Assembly: GCA_023428025.1 (NCBI GenBank)
Contig: JAEYZN010000004.1
Location: forward strand, 1 to 64,000
DNA length: 64,000 bases
Source: Bacillota bacterium
Lineage (GTDB): Bacteria; Bacillota; Clostridia; Christensenellales; SZUA-584
Direction of reading: 5' to 3'
Shown here: positions 51,694-60,997 of the stretch, piece after piece
Layout of the letters: every line of letters starts with the position of its first letter
Numbering within the stretch: the stretch's first letter is position 1
The notes under the pieces: generated by a model
The model's database searches: none
What the model saw: only the letters and a program-made list of their open reading frames with translations
Told to the model about the DNA's origin: nothing
Position numbers and translations under genes: made by a program

Positions 51694-52128
51694 TCATTCT
51701 AACTCATGATCATACACTGGAAAACTTTCAGTTTTTAAATCACAATAATATCGCCCTTTGACGGCGATAAATTTTAGCACACAATAATCCGGGTCGTTTA
51801 CTCCTTTTTTATAAAACATTGTGTCACCTGTTCGCCAGATTTCTCTTTTTGTTTCATCATCCTCCAAAATCTCCATCGTTCCAACAAGCATAACTCCTTC
51901 GTAACGGAAGCGTCCTTTATTGAAAAAATAAATGCTTGCTTTAGGATTTTTCCTATACTGGGATACGCGCATGGAAGATGTATTGGTGGAAAAGTAAAAG
52001 CTATTGCCGTCTACTTTTCGGGGCATTAACATAGCTTTCATGTTTGGAAAGCCTTCGTCATCAGCGGAGGCAATAAATGCTACTTTTTGCTTGTTAATAA
52101 AATCATAAATCTGGTTCAGCGTTTTCAT
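51694..52128 (-). CDS. pyridoxamine-5'-phosphate-oxidase-fold flavin/heme-binding protein
   Basis: A 144-residue split-barrel protein (VAFIASADDEGFPNMKAML near residue 16, then FYFSTNTSSMRVSQYRKNPKASIYF). Such small PNPOx-like proteins bind FMN, F420 or heme and are often of unknown role. The ATG at 52128 has GGAGGG six bases upstream. Composition is AT-rich compared with the window average; it marks the start of the low-GC island. Confidence 0.85.
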   Translation of the reverse strand: MKTLNQIYDFINKQKVAFIASADDEGFPNMKAMLMPRKVDGNSFYFSTNTSSMRVSQYRKNPKASIYFFNKGRFRYEGVMLVGTMEILEDDETKREIWRTGDTMFYKKGVNDPDYCVLKFIAVKGRYYCDLKTESFPVYDHELE

Positions 52129-52877
52129 AATACCCTCCTTGTACAAATCTTGGTCGATCTTTAAGAAATATAAATAATGTTAACTATCCAGTATAGTAAC
52201 AGCAGAGACCATAGAAATCCAGATAAACCAGCTAAGTATTATTAACCGGGCAATTTCATGTATTGAAACTGGACAAAGGGGTTCAGACGCTCAGTTTTAA
52301 GACTTTCTCACTATCCATTTTCGGAGTTTGCAAATCCGGCGGAAGAACAGATGTTAATTTCTCAATCTGGAAAAGCTCTTGCGACAGGCATTTTAAATAA
52401 CAAATAGAGCAGGCAATCTGGGCCTTCCACAGTAAAAATGTTCAGGTTACCTACCCTAATTCAATTTGCCGTGCCTGAAGGAATTCAAATCCACGTCCTC
52501 AGGAGTCAAAGTCATAGCGCTTATTTGGGGAGCAGGAGGGTCTTGCCGGCATGTGGGAAGCAGTTTGCAGATGTCGGCGTTACGTTGATTGCTGTTTTCA
52601 ATGCAATGCGTATTATAAATCGAAATAAACATAACGTATGCTCAGTAGTGCTATATATTTGGGAATATCTTAATATTGTTATTAACAACATTGACAGCGC
52701 ATATATATTTAATTACCATTTGAGTGAGATCGGATGCTATTTACGCCAGATAGATTAGCAGATACCTTATTCGCATTATCTTCTTACGCTTTGTTGGTAA
52801 GAATTTTACAGCTTAGGATTTTCATGGTATGCTGCACATATTATTATTAAGCGGACAATTGATGAAAGGAGTTTGCA
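52129..52877. other. 0.75 kb low-GC region without a supported gene
   Basis: A 106-codon open frame at 52438-52758 has no ribosome binding site and no family resemblance. In another frame, about 52505-52590 reads VKVIALIWGAGGS, possibly a scrap of a nucleotide-binding enzyme. Upstream of the next gene, TTTACA (52805-52810), 17 bases, TATGCT (52828-52833) with TGG before it is a plausible promoter. Confidence 0.4.
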
Positions 52878-53984
52878 ATGGCGAATAGAGTTGGAATAAG
52901 AATAAAGAAAATGGTCCATTTTAGCTTATTGGCTTTTATATTCATTTCGATATTTTTGCCCACAAACGTTTTTGCGTGGGATGAGTTAAAAAACACCGAT
53001 CCGGAAAAATACTACATCGTGCTAGATATCAACAACCAATATGTAACTGTATATGAGAAGGATCAAAACGGAAAATATGAAAAGATTGTCCGTCGGTTTC
53101 TCTGCTCCAGCGGAAAATCCGGCACGGGAAAAGTTGATCCCGAGACAGGCGAAAAGGATATCGGTATGCCTACGCCTACCGGAACCTGGCGGATTGGCGG
53201 ACGGGAACGGTTTGGAAAATTTGCTGATTTCGGCGGTGTGTATGCCCGCTATTGGACACAGATCGTAGGAGATAATTACTTCCACTCGATTATGTTTAGT
53301 AAGCGCGACGTAAATACGATGCAACGCTCCGCTTTCAGTACTCTGGGGACGAGACAGTCACACGGTTGTGTACGCCTGTACGTCGAGGATGCGAAATGGT
53401 TGTATTATTATGCCTGCCCCGGCACATTAATTAACGTCACGGACCAAATTAAAGTGACCAGCGAGACGATGGCCATCAATAAAGCGTTAAAATTATCAGA
53501 CTTCAAAGGATATAACGTATTTCAGAAAAGCATATTTGACACACCTGAGTTGCCTAATAAAACAGCATGGGTCGTTGTGGATAAAGCGGCCGTCAAAAGA
53601 GGTTCGGCTTCTAAATTCAGTACCGTGACAACTTTGAAAAAAGATGATGAAGTCGAGGTGCTGATCGAAAGCGATCCCTGGGTGAAGGTCAAGGTGAATG
53701 GCAAGGAAGGGTATATCATGCTCGCGCATATTACATACGAACAGGGCGTCATCCAATCCAAACCGGATGCAGACATCGTATCGCCTGAAACCAAATGGAT
53801 ATATGATAAAATACTTGAAAAAGATGATAAAGAAGCTAACCATCGGATTATAAAAGTTCCTTTTGACTCTTCAGTTAAAGTGCTTGAAGTCTCTGGCGAG
53901 TGGACCAAAATTGATTATTCTGGTCATGAGGGCTGGCTCAGAAGCAAATTCCTCAAGAAGGATTGGGGAACGATTAGAGAATAA
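52878..53984 (+). CDS. L,D-transpeptidase with SH3b-like domains (paralogue)
   Basis: A 368-residue homologue of the enzyme at 8265-9374, with the same order: signal peptide (to TNVFAW), YkuD domain with QSHGCVRLYVEDAKWLYYYAC, then two SH3b-like modules (about 215-270 and 285-365). Both start the mature part with W/Y-DELKNTDP-KYYI. It has a six-residue insertion near GTGKVDPETGEK and a more divergent second SH3b module. AAAGGAG is seven bases before the ATG. Its AT-rich codon use differs sharply from its paralogue, so it probably arrived by transfer rather than local duplication. Confidence 0.93.
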   Translation: MANRVGIRIKKMVHFSLLAFIFISIFLPTNVFAWDELKNTDPEKYYIVLDINNQYVTVYEKDQNGKYEKIVRRFLCSSGKSGTGKVDPETGEKDIGMPTPTGTWRIGGRERFGKFADFGGVYARYWTQIVGDNYFHSIMFSKRDVNTMQRSAFSTLGTRQSHGCVRLYVEDAKWLYYYACPGTLINVTDQIKVTSETMAINKALKLSDFKGYNVFQKSIFDTPELPNKTAWVVVDKAAVKRGSASKFSTVTTLKKDDEVEVLIESDPWVKVKVNGKEGYIMLAHITYEQGVIQSKPDADIVSPETKWIYDKILEKDDKEANHRIIKVPFDSSVKVLEVSGEWTKIDYSGHEGWLRSKFLKKDWGTIRE

Positions 53985-54017
53985 ATCTGCCAATCTGCGC
54001 GCTGGCTCTCCTTTGTA

Positions 54018-54209
54018 TTATTCGTATATCATCTCGTGTAATATGATTTCCTCGGCTTGTGCTTGGCGGCGTTCATAGCGCCCACCCAAGCCCAACTGGT
54101 CACACGCTTTCAGTTCTTCATTGATGCCCTGCCTGCACGCAATCTGCTGGGTTAAGGCCACTATGCGCTCTTTGGCGCGGTCATTGTTTTTGATAAGGCA
54201 TTCTTCCAA
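54018..54209 (-). pseudogene. fragment of a mobile-element-type gene
   Basis: Reads IVALTQQIACRQGINEELKACDQLGLGGRYERRQAQAEEI (given in parts: IVALTQQIACRQ, NEELKACDQLGLGGRYERRQ), a helical segment I associate with small proteins of conjugative elements, but I cannot name it. GC is high against its surroundings. Nothing upstream completes a gene, so it is treated as a remnant. Confidence 0.35.
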
Positions 54210-54423
54210 ACCAGCAAAAAAGAAGTTGGGTATAAAGCCCCTGCCGCTCCTGCTTGATGAATTCCAGCCTCATTCTGCCATGCGATTAGCGCCGGAGCGG
54301 GTGAGAGGAGATGTTCTTTCAAAAAGCAGAAGAGGAGAAGACACAACGGAGGCTGCAACGCAACCGACAATCCCGCGGTATAAGCCGCTGAATGAACCTT
54401 GAAAATTTCATACGGAGGTCACA

Positions 54424-54637
54424 ATGAAGCACAAGTACAGCCATACAGGAGCCGGGTTCATGCCCGATAAGAGACCGGCTCCGGAAGTTCCCGACCATGT
54501 GATTGAGTCGTTTGCCCGCTGTATATATCCCGCCCATACTGGCGTATATTGAGAGTGACGAAGGGCAAAGAGAATTCGCGGAGTGGAAGGAACGGAAGAA
54601 AGCTGAGGCGGAGCGGAAAACCCCAAAGCCTCAATAG
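54424..54637 (+). pseudogene. frameshifted small mobile-element protein
   Basis: ATG opens MKHKYSHTGAGFMPDKRPAPEV and continues to FARCIYPA, then stops after HTGVY. Reading on in another frame gives ILAYIESDEGQREFAEWKERKK to a TAG at 54637. Together they make a coherent hydrophilic protein of about 70 residues, so a frameshift near 54533 is inferred. It resembles small proteins encoded beside recombinases of integrative elements (by memory only). GGAGG precedes the ATG and a strong terminator follows. Confidence 0.5.
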
Positions 54638-54643
54638 ATGGAA

Positions 54644-54676
54644 GGAGAGCCGATACCCGCGTCGGCTCTCCTTTTT
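54644..54676 (+). terminator. intrinsic terminator
   Basis: GGAGAGCCGA/TCGGCTCTCC, a perfect 10-bp stem with an 8-base loop, is followed by TTTTT. Confidence 0.9.
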
Positions 54677-54876
54677 AATCATCCATCATTAAAATTACTG
54701 AACATATTTTCAATAATTCAAATTTAGATAATTATATGAATATGAAGGAAAACCCTCAATACTAATAGGATAATAATATATTTTCTGTACACTTTTAAAA
54801 TATTTCATAATAAGCATAAATTTATTTTGTTTATACTAGAATTAAGCTGCCTGGTTTCTTTTAGCCAAATAAACAA

Positions 54877-54918
54877 CAAATCCGAACACCTCTCCGATAA
54901 AGAGAGGGTTCGGATTTG
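54877..54918. repeat. long inverted repeat
   Basis: CAAATCCGAAC-AC-CTCTC pairs with GAGAGG-GTTCGGATTTG, an imperfect 17-bp stem. It lies in a gene-free AT-rich stretch (54677-55129) with repeat D copy 2 (54934-55052) just after it. Confidence 0.6.
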
Positions 54919-54933
54919 ATTGCTGTGGAATAT

Positions 54934-55052
54934 GTGGTGAAAAAAGCTGTCGGTCCCCGCGCGGACAAAAAAATACCGCGAACCACATGCGTTGATTCGC
55001 GATATTGGCTGCAGGCCCTGCCTGCTGTTTAATGTTGACATAAAAGATGCGG
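54934..55052. repeat. dispersed repeat D, copy 2
   Basis: AAAAAAGCTGTCGG, CGCGCGGACAAAAAAATACCGCG, GAACC, CGCGATATTGGCTGCAGG and AATGTTGACATAAAAGATGC parallel the strings at 51429-51500, in a longer arrangement. A very short third copy (GTTGACGAAAAAGATGCAGG) is at 57432-57451. Confidence 0.55.
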
Positions 55053-55129
55053 ATAGATTAGAGTATATTTGTTGTTTCTAAGTGATACAAAAAAGCTTTG
55101 CATGAATTCTAAGTAAAATGAAATACTTT

Positions 55130-55752
55130 ATGAGGAATAAGTCAAAAGGAATTAGAGTATGACCCACCATATTCCATAAAGAAACGTCTTATATTAACGG
55201 TTCTTGCTGCAATCATTTATTTCTTTGCATGTGTGTGCATTGCGTTGCAATTTACATATGGATCTGAAGGTCACATTACAAAAATTGATTCTAATGCGAT
55301 ACGGGTGTTAAAAGAAGATATAGATTCCGTTAACGCACTTCCGGATGGTACCATCTTAAATAAAGCAACCTACTATCACGGTATTTATATGGGAACAGGT
55401 GAATTGGCTGGATCATAATATTAATATTTATGTGACATTACCTGACCCATCCGAACCAGCGAATGATTATATTGATCGTCATTTCCCATTAAAAGAGAAT
55501 GGCTTTGAGTACGGTAGTCATCCTTCTTATGCAAAGATTTTGAGAGAGAATAAAGATTCTGTCTACATGATGTTACATATTCTACTAAGCGATAAAAATG
55601 AGGTCGTGCATTCTTGGGCAACTGAAAATATTGAATACACAACTCAGGATATAGCCAATACGTACCTGCTGATTGCACCACCATTGATTTTGTTATTAAT
55701 CTGGATTCCATATGAAAAAATCAGAAAAAGAAATAATGCCTCCACCCAATAG
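55130..55752 (+). pseudogene. frameshifted membrane protein gene
   Basis: Three frames must be joined. ATG at 55130 gives MRNKSKGIRV, then a stop. The next frame (from about 55158) gives YDPPYSIKKRLILTVLAAIIYFF, a membrane helix, and runs to GTGELAGS at 55418. A third frame continues with LDHNINIYVTLPDPSEPAN and ends with a second helix (YLLIAPPLILLLIW) at 55752. The parts fit one protein of about 200 residues with two membrane helices and an outside domain, inactivated by two frameshifts. Family not recognised. Confidence 0.6.
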
Positions 55753-55782
55753 GCCAGAGGCATTGTAAAAGGGAATAACCAC

Positions 55783-56462
55783 TTATTCTTGTGACTTGTA
55801 GAACGATATTTTATTAGCAAACTGCTCTGCTATCAATTCACCATAAGCCATATAATCAAAAGTCCCTATGCTCTCTGAAAAACGCTGCACAGTGAGATAT
55901 GATCCATAGGTGTATCCCCATGCTGCGTCTTTGAGTGTACATGGCAAGCCGGTCCACATTTCGTGTCTATCTATGACATAACTTTCGAATCTTGCAAACC
56001 GCCCATTCCAATCCCTCAGATAATAATTTTGCATAACAGCGTGAATGGGTTCATCGCTTAAACTCTGAAAAAGAGAAACGGCATCAACATCCTGAATAAA
56101 ATCTACCCAATCAAAATCACCAGCCCCATTTGGCACTATATTCCCGTTTCTATCATAAAAGTATAAGCATTTTGTGCCGTGGCCGGGTCAATCCCAATTA
56201 AATTGTAGATATCATTTGCATTAAAATAGTTGTTGCCTCCAGAATTCAGAGTGTTTTGCAAAGCGGCTCCAAGCTGTAATAGATCACCAGCCCAGCCCAT
56301 CAGGCTGTCAAGTTGATTGTCAAAACTCGAGTAAGGGAATGGGCTTCTATACAATAGCGCATTAATAGTCGCTGCCAGGTGAGTTACTTCAATTTCCTGT
56401 TCTGAGAGCGGTTCAGTCATTCGAATATCCTCTGGATTTATCTCAGGATGCTCTGAAGCCAC
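55783..56462 (-). pseudogene. frameshifted gene of unknown family
   Basis: Two overlapping frames join at a T-run near 56150: the first ends ...DPATAQNAYTF and, with one base added, continues YDRNGNIVPNGAGDFDWVDF. The joined product is about 225 residues, acidic and soluble, with no signal peptide. The frame of the first part is open upstream to a TAG at about 56510 without a normal start (only GTG at 56462). It appears to be the 3' part of a gene fused by deletion to the truncated gene at 56503-57366. Confidence 0.55.
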
Positions 56463-56502
56463 AAAAGCAACAAAACCATCATCAACCTCTCCTGCAGTGA
56501 TA

Positions 56503-57366
56503 TCATTTTTCTAATACCTGTATTTCCTCAGGCGTTAAATCTTTATCTATACCACCATCTACTTTTGTAAGATACCTCCCAACTGTATTATAACCGGCGT
56601 TTACCAATGTCATTGCTTTAGCGGCTGTAAGCCTGGTTGAAGTGTCGCAAGCCGTGGCGGGACGAGTTGTATCCCCACAGCTTTTCAAAAGGGAGCCCCA
56701 AGTTCTTTTGCCAGCTATACCATCCGCCCCGATACAGGCAAATTCTTGAAAGCCGTATACCGCATTATACGTTCCAGTTCCAAAGGTGCCCGTAAATCCT
56801 CCGGGATAAAAACCGTTAATTGCAAGTGACCATTGGAGTAAGCGTCTAGAATTGGTATAACCGCTTGTGTTTCTGGAGAGGACTGGTGCTTTGTCCAGCG
56901 TACCATCGCCGAAGATACCGTCTATTGGCGTCGCTTCCCATTCAACTTGTACTGCTTTGATCAGGTTCCTGTGGGATTTCCTCTCCCATATCCCATTAGG
57001 CGCAGTCAACCCAATCCGTGATCCGTAATACTGGTTAAGCCCCATCTGGACCTGATGCTTATACGCGTCATAAGGATCACTTGTATCGGTAAACCTATAC
57101 CCATCGGTGTTCATTATTCCCTGCAGGATATAAGGCCTTACTATCCCATCCTGAGTAATGCCTGCATCGGACTGAAAGTCTCTAATTCCATTAGCCGTTC
57201 CCGGTCCAAAAATGCCGGTAAAACCTCCGGGATTATATCCTTTGCACCAGAGAGAACCCTGAATAATATAGTGCAGGTTTTCCGGCGTCGCGGTATCAAC
57301 GTCGGGAACAATGATGACTTTACTATATTTGATGCTCAGGAGGAACGGTGGTAAACTAACGGCAGT
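56503..57366 (-). pseudogene. truncated peptidoglycan-binding/DUF1906 glycoside-hydrolase-like gene
   Basis: The open frame lacks any start codon at its 5' end (first in-frame stop at 57367-57369; the earliest ATG is internal at 57114). It has repeated peptidoglycan-binding-like modules with the phrase GGFTGIFGPGTANGIRDFQ and GGFTGTFGTGTYNAVYGFQ. It then enters the DUF1906 domain (ACDTSTRLTAAKAMTLVNAGY, GRYLTK) and stops 40 residues in. Complete relatives continue for more than 150 residues. The gene is thus cut at both ends. The bacterial family is thought to act on cell walls. Confidence 0.7.
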
Positions 57367-57690
57367 TCAAAGCGGACTGTCTAAAATTTTATCAATAGAA
57401 GCTAACAGTTTGTCCTATTGATGCTAATGGAATGTGTTGACGAAAAAGATGCAGGCCCGCTTTCCCTATTATATGTGTACGTATGATAAACCGCTCCAAT
57501 AAAGCCCAATCCTTAAAATGACTGGATTTCAAGGAAGTAAATTGGCACCATATATTCAAGCACGGCTGATGGGACGGAATATGGAAAAGGAGTGATTCCT
57601 GCCCTCAACAGCTTAGTGCAGCATATAAAACGGAAAGCCTTGACTTGAACGCTTGCCGCTACCTTCATACATATATTTCCGGCTTCAACT
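57367..57690. other. gene-free region between island and serine hydrolase gene
   Basis: Contains the short repeat D copy at 57432-57451 and no supported gene, promoter or terminator. Confidence 0.4.
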
Positions 57691-59571
57691 TTACAACATA
57701 TACATCTCAAGAGATAAAACGGCAAATGTCATAGCAAAGCCCATGCACAGTGTGATAATATACGCTGTTTTTTGCATTGTGCTGGAGGTCAGCCTGCGCC
57801 AATTTATGGCGAGAAGGATGGCATATGCAACCGGCAGCGCACCTAAAACAATGCTTGCGGCGATATTGGGCGTCAGCGCCGCAAACGATCCTTTCATCGA
57901 GAACATCATGCTTGCAACGGATATGATATTGACAACCAACAGCAGGACGGCGGCACAAAGTATGAGCTGATACTTTTTGAAGGCGTCGCGTTTTCGTCCC
58001 TGCTTTTTAAGCTTACGCAGGGCGAACCGTATGAAGCCTGCGATAAGAACGACCGCGCTCCACAGTACCGCAATTGCAAGCCCTATAGCGGCAAGGGCTA
58101 AGGCCCAGACATCGGCGTCCGCCTCAACCATATCTCCATAAAGCGCGGATAACTTCTTTGTTCCGTGGCTCTCCGAGTATCTTGCGAGCGTATCCACTTC
58201 CAACGCCCCCACCCTCTGGGTCATCAGCAAGGTGTTTGGCCCTACCTGCCTGGCATATATTTCAGCCAAGCCGAATAAGGATACTTTTAAATCGCCGCCG
58301 CCGGCATTCAGCAGCGGCCGCAAGCCAAGCAGGGTATACATCTTGCCGATTCCCTGCCGGATCGTTCTGGCAGAATAGTAAAGCCCCGTCATCTTTGATA
58401 TGTCGGTCTTTACATGCTCCGGCGCCGTTTGCGTCAGCTCTCCGAATACGAGTTTGGGCAAACCCAAATTGTATACGAGTTCGCCTCCTTGATTGGTCAT
58501 GATAACCATGCCCACGCCCGAACGCGGATCGAGCAACAGGTATGAAGAATACATATTGGTATTTCCGCCGTGCCCAAGCACTTGTACATTGAACTCATAC
58601 GACCAAAAGCCGTGGCAATTAAAATCAATATCCGTATCAGTATAACGTAGAGTCGGCGAGAACATTTCCGCAAGCGTTCCGCTTTTTGTAAACAGCCTGG
58701 TCGTTCCATTGTCATCCGGAACAAGCGCTTTGGCGAATGTCAGCAAGTCGTCAAGCGTCCCTGCGGCCGAACCCGCAGGATAGAGATTCAGATAAAACAA
58801 TCCATCGCCCATCGGTATCCGTTCGGTCGTATAGCCTTCGGCTTCCTGCAGTTTTGATGACACCCATTCATTATCGGAAAATGTCGGCGACAGTGCGCTA
58901 TGCTCCATTCCCAGCGGTTTAAAAATGTTGTCCTGCACATAATCGTAAAATGGCTGCCCGCTGATACGCTCCACAATATACCCTGCCAGCGCAACACCCC
59001 AGTTGGAATATGCGCATACGGTACCCGGTTCAAAAATCTGAGCAGGTTCGGTCGCCTTTAGCGCCTCGCTTAAACCCAATACGCTGTCGGCATCCGTGGC
59101 ACACATCTGAAAAACGGTATCCTGCCAGCCCGCATTATGGTTCATCAGGTTGAACATGGTAATCGGCGCGTCGTATGTCAGCCTGGTTAAAAAGCCGTCG
59201 GGCAGGTATTCGCGGACATCCGCTTCCAAAGCGATTTGCCCCCGCTCCCAAAGCTGCATGACGCTCACCCATACGAGCAACTTGGACACTGACCCCCATT
59301 CGTAGACAGTTTCATCATCAGCCGCCAGGCCACTTTCGATATTCGCATAGCCATATGCCGTTTTGTATATGGTTTCCTGTCCTCGGAAAACCGCCGCAGA
59401 AACAGCGGCGGTCGTATCCTCATGCTCTTGAATATACGCTTCTATTCTTTCCCCTATTTCGGCATCACCCACCCCTGAGGGAAGGGCTTCTTCAGTCGCA
59501 AAAACTGCAGCCGGAAAAAGCGAAAAACAGAACGCCATTACAAGAATTATCAAAATCAACCGATGTTTCAT
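57691..59571 (-). CDS. beta-lactamase-family serine hydrolase with C-terminal membrane segments
   Basis: A 626-residue paralogue of the protein at 11497-13419: signal peptide (to VFATEE), serine hydrolase domain, beta-rich linker and about five membrane helices after residue 480. All three catalytic motifs are present: Ser94-V-S-Lys97 (GSVSK), Tyr188-S-Asn190 (YSN), and LGHGGNTNMYSS. It is therefore the probably active member of the pair. GGAGGAG lies upstream of the ATG at 59571. Family members include D-aminopeptidases, esterases and penicillin-binding-protein-like enzymes; the substrate is not assignable. Confidence 0.9.
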   Translation of the reverse strand: MKHRLILIILVMAFCFSLFPAAVFATEEALPSGVGDAEIGERIEAYIQEHEDTTAAVSAAVFRGQETIYKTAYGYANIESGLAADDETVYEWGSVSKLLVWVSVMQLWERGQIALEADVREYLPDGFLTRLTYDAPITMFNLMNHNAGWQDTVFQMCATDADSVLGLSEALKATEPAQIFEPGTVCAYSNWGVALAGYIVERISGQPFYDYVQDNIFKPLGMEHSALSPTFSDNEWVSSKLQEAEGYTTERIPMGDGLFYLNLYPAGSAAGTLDDLLTFAKALVPDDNGTTRLFTKSGTLAEMFSPTLRYTDTDIDFNCHGFWSYEFNVQVLGHGGNTNMYSSYLLLDPRSGVGMVIMTNQGGELVYNLGLPKLVFGELTQTAPEHVKTDISKMTGLYYSARTIRQGIGKMYTLLGLRPLLNAGGGDLKVSLFGLAEIYARQVGPNTLLMTQRVGALEVDTLARYSESHGTKKLSALYGDMVEADADVWALALAAIGLAIAVLWSAVVLIAGFIRFALRKLKKQGRKRDAFKKYQLILCAAVLLLVVNIISVASMMFSMKGSFAALTPNIAASIVLGALPVAYAILLAINWRRLTSSTMQKTAYIITLCMGFAMTFAVLSLEMYML

Positions 59572-60065
59572 AAAACGCTCCTCCGTTATGTCTGCCGGGT
59601 CATTATACCATGCGCCCATATCTTGCGTATATGTTTAATGGTTATTTTACATCGTTACGCAAAGGTTTTACAAGGTTTTGACAAAGACGTCAGAGCAATT
59701 CGATTACCACTGCTTTTTTTAATAGAAACAGGTCTGCCTACTGTTTGAAAGTTAGGTCTAAAAAGATGCTTCGCTTTATTATTGCCCGGCAGGCGTCTTT
59801 TTTAAAAAATTCAGAAAAAAGGATATTAAGAGCCTCCATCAACGCCGACAGCATCAAAGGACAATAAATTAAAAAGCACCGAATCAATTGGAAGAAAGCC
59901 ATTGAAACCGCCGCTTCCAGGAATCGGGTTCTGGAAAAGGGGGTTCGAATGTCCATCTATCGAGTTTTCTCAAGGCGAAATGAGCATTTTTGCAATTTAT
60001 AGTTCCAGAATCAGACTTCTCTTTGGCATCATAAAAACGCCATTGCAACGCGCTTTTTAGCGGAA
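59572..60065. other. gene-free region between serine hydrolase and tRNA genes
   Basis: No gene is supported. Short open frames lack ribosome binding sites. An imperfect inverted pair AAAAAGATGC...GCGTCTTTTTT (59759-59802) may be a terminator-like element. Confidence 0.35.
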
Positions 60066-60118
60066 ACAGGTAGGCCATTTGAACAATTCTAGTTTTTTTG
60101 TTCAAATTCCCTACCTGT
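60066..60118. other. long hairpin downstream of the tRNA genes
   Basis: ACAGGTAGG...CATTTGAACAA pairs with TTGTTCAAAT...CCTACCTGT, with a short central loop containing seven T. It is nine bases past the 3' end of tRNA-Ala on the minus strand and may terminate or process the tRNA transcript. Confidence 0.55.
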
Positions 60119-60126
60119 TATCATTA

Positions 60127-60202
60127 TGGTGGAGATAAGGGGATTCGAACCCCTGGCCTCTGCATTGCGAACGCAGCGCTCTACCAACTGAGCCATATCC
60201 CC
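60127..60202 (-). tRNA. tRNA-Ala(CGC)
   Basis: A 76-base cloverleaf on the minus strand starting GGGGATATGGCTCAG. The anticodon loop TTCGCAA gives anticodon CGC. The T-arm is GGGGTTCGAATCCCC and the 3' CCA is encoded. Confidence 0.95.
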
Positions 60203-60207
60203 ATAAG

Positions 60208-60298
60208 TGGCGGAGAAGGTGGGATTCGAACCCACGTGCCGGTTACCCGACAAACGCATTTCGAGTGCGCCCCGTTATGACCACTTCGATACTTCTCC
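60208..60298 (-). tRNA. tRNA-Ser(CGA)
   Basis: A 91-base cloverleaf on the minus strand starting GGAGAAGTATCGAAG. The anticodon loop CTCGAAA gives CGA. A long class-II variable arm (TCGGGTAACCGGCA) and GGGTTCGAATCCC T-arm are present, with encoded CCA. It lies five bases before tRNA-Ala in the same direction. Confidence 0.95.
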
Positions 60299-60497
60299 AT
60301 GAAATGCGGGTCATCAACTGTTTCGAGCCCCGGTTCCGCTAAATCGTCGCTACGGATTCGTATTATATAACATTCGCGCGCAATATTCAAGCACTAATTT
60401 TCAACATCCGCTATACACAATTTTATGTTTTTTTGGCGCTGCTGCGCAGCCTGATATTCGCCCGTACACGCATACGCTTCTGCCCAACAGAGTCGCA

Positions 60498-60997
60498 TCA
60501 AGGCAGCAATGCGCTGACCAGCGCGGCCATACCGGCGGCAAGCAGGCTGATAAACAGCCCAATCACGGTTCCTAAAGCAAAGCCGCGCAGATGAAACCAG
60601 GGATCGCGGTATTCCTTTTCCATATCCTCGGTGCCCGGCAGCCTTACCTTGGGACTGCGGCAAAACCAAAGCCAGTCGAGCACCACCAGGTCGAACAGGT
60701 TCACGACCATAAACAGGCCAAACCCGTACAAGAATGCAGGGAAAAACGTGCGCGCGCCGCTCAGCCAGCCAAGGGCAGCCAGCACGGCCGCCAATATCGG
60801 GACAAAGGCCAGCTTTTTTTCATATGCGCCCGCTCTTCATGACGTATCGTGCCCTGGTATTGCGGCAGGCTCTCCACACGCCTGCGTATCGCCGTGGGAT
60901 ACGACATGATCCCCTTGATGGGATCGCGCATCAGTTTAAACGGCACCGCGATGGTGAACAACGCGCACAGAACGACGCTCTCGATCAGAAAAATCAT
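60498..60997 (-). pseudogene. membrane protein gene split by a frameshift in an A-run
   Basis: The upstream part (MIFLIESVVLCALFTIAVPF ... HEERAHM) runs into a run of seven A on the minus strand (plus 60813-60819) and then into a nonsense frame. Adding one A gives MKKKLAFVPILAAVLAALGW and a continuous downstream frame to 60498. The joined product is about 166 residues with four membrane helices. The start overlaps the mfd stop (ATGA). It could be a real mutation, a phase-variable switch, or an assembly error in a homopolymer. Family unknown. Confidence 0.65.

Noticed and set aside
52438..52758. 106-codon open frame before the second L,D-transpeptidase
   Set aside because: No ribosome binding site, no family resemblance, odd composition; likely chance in AT-rich DNA.
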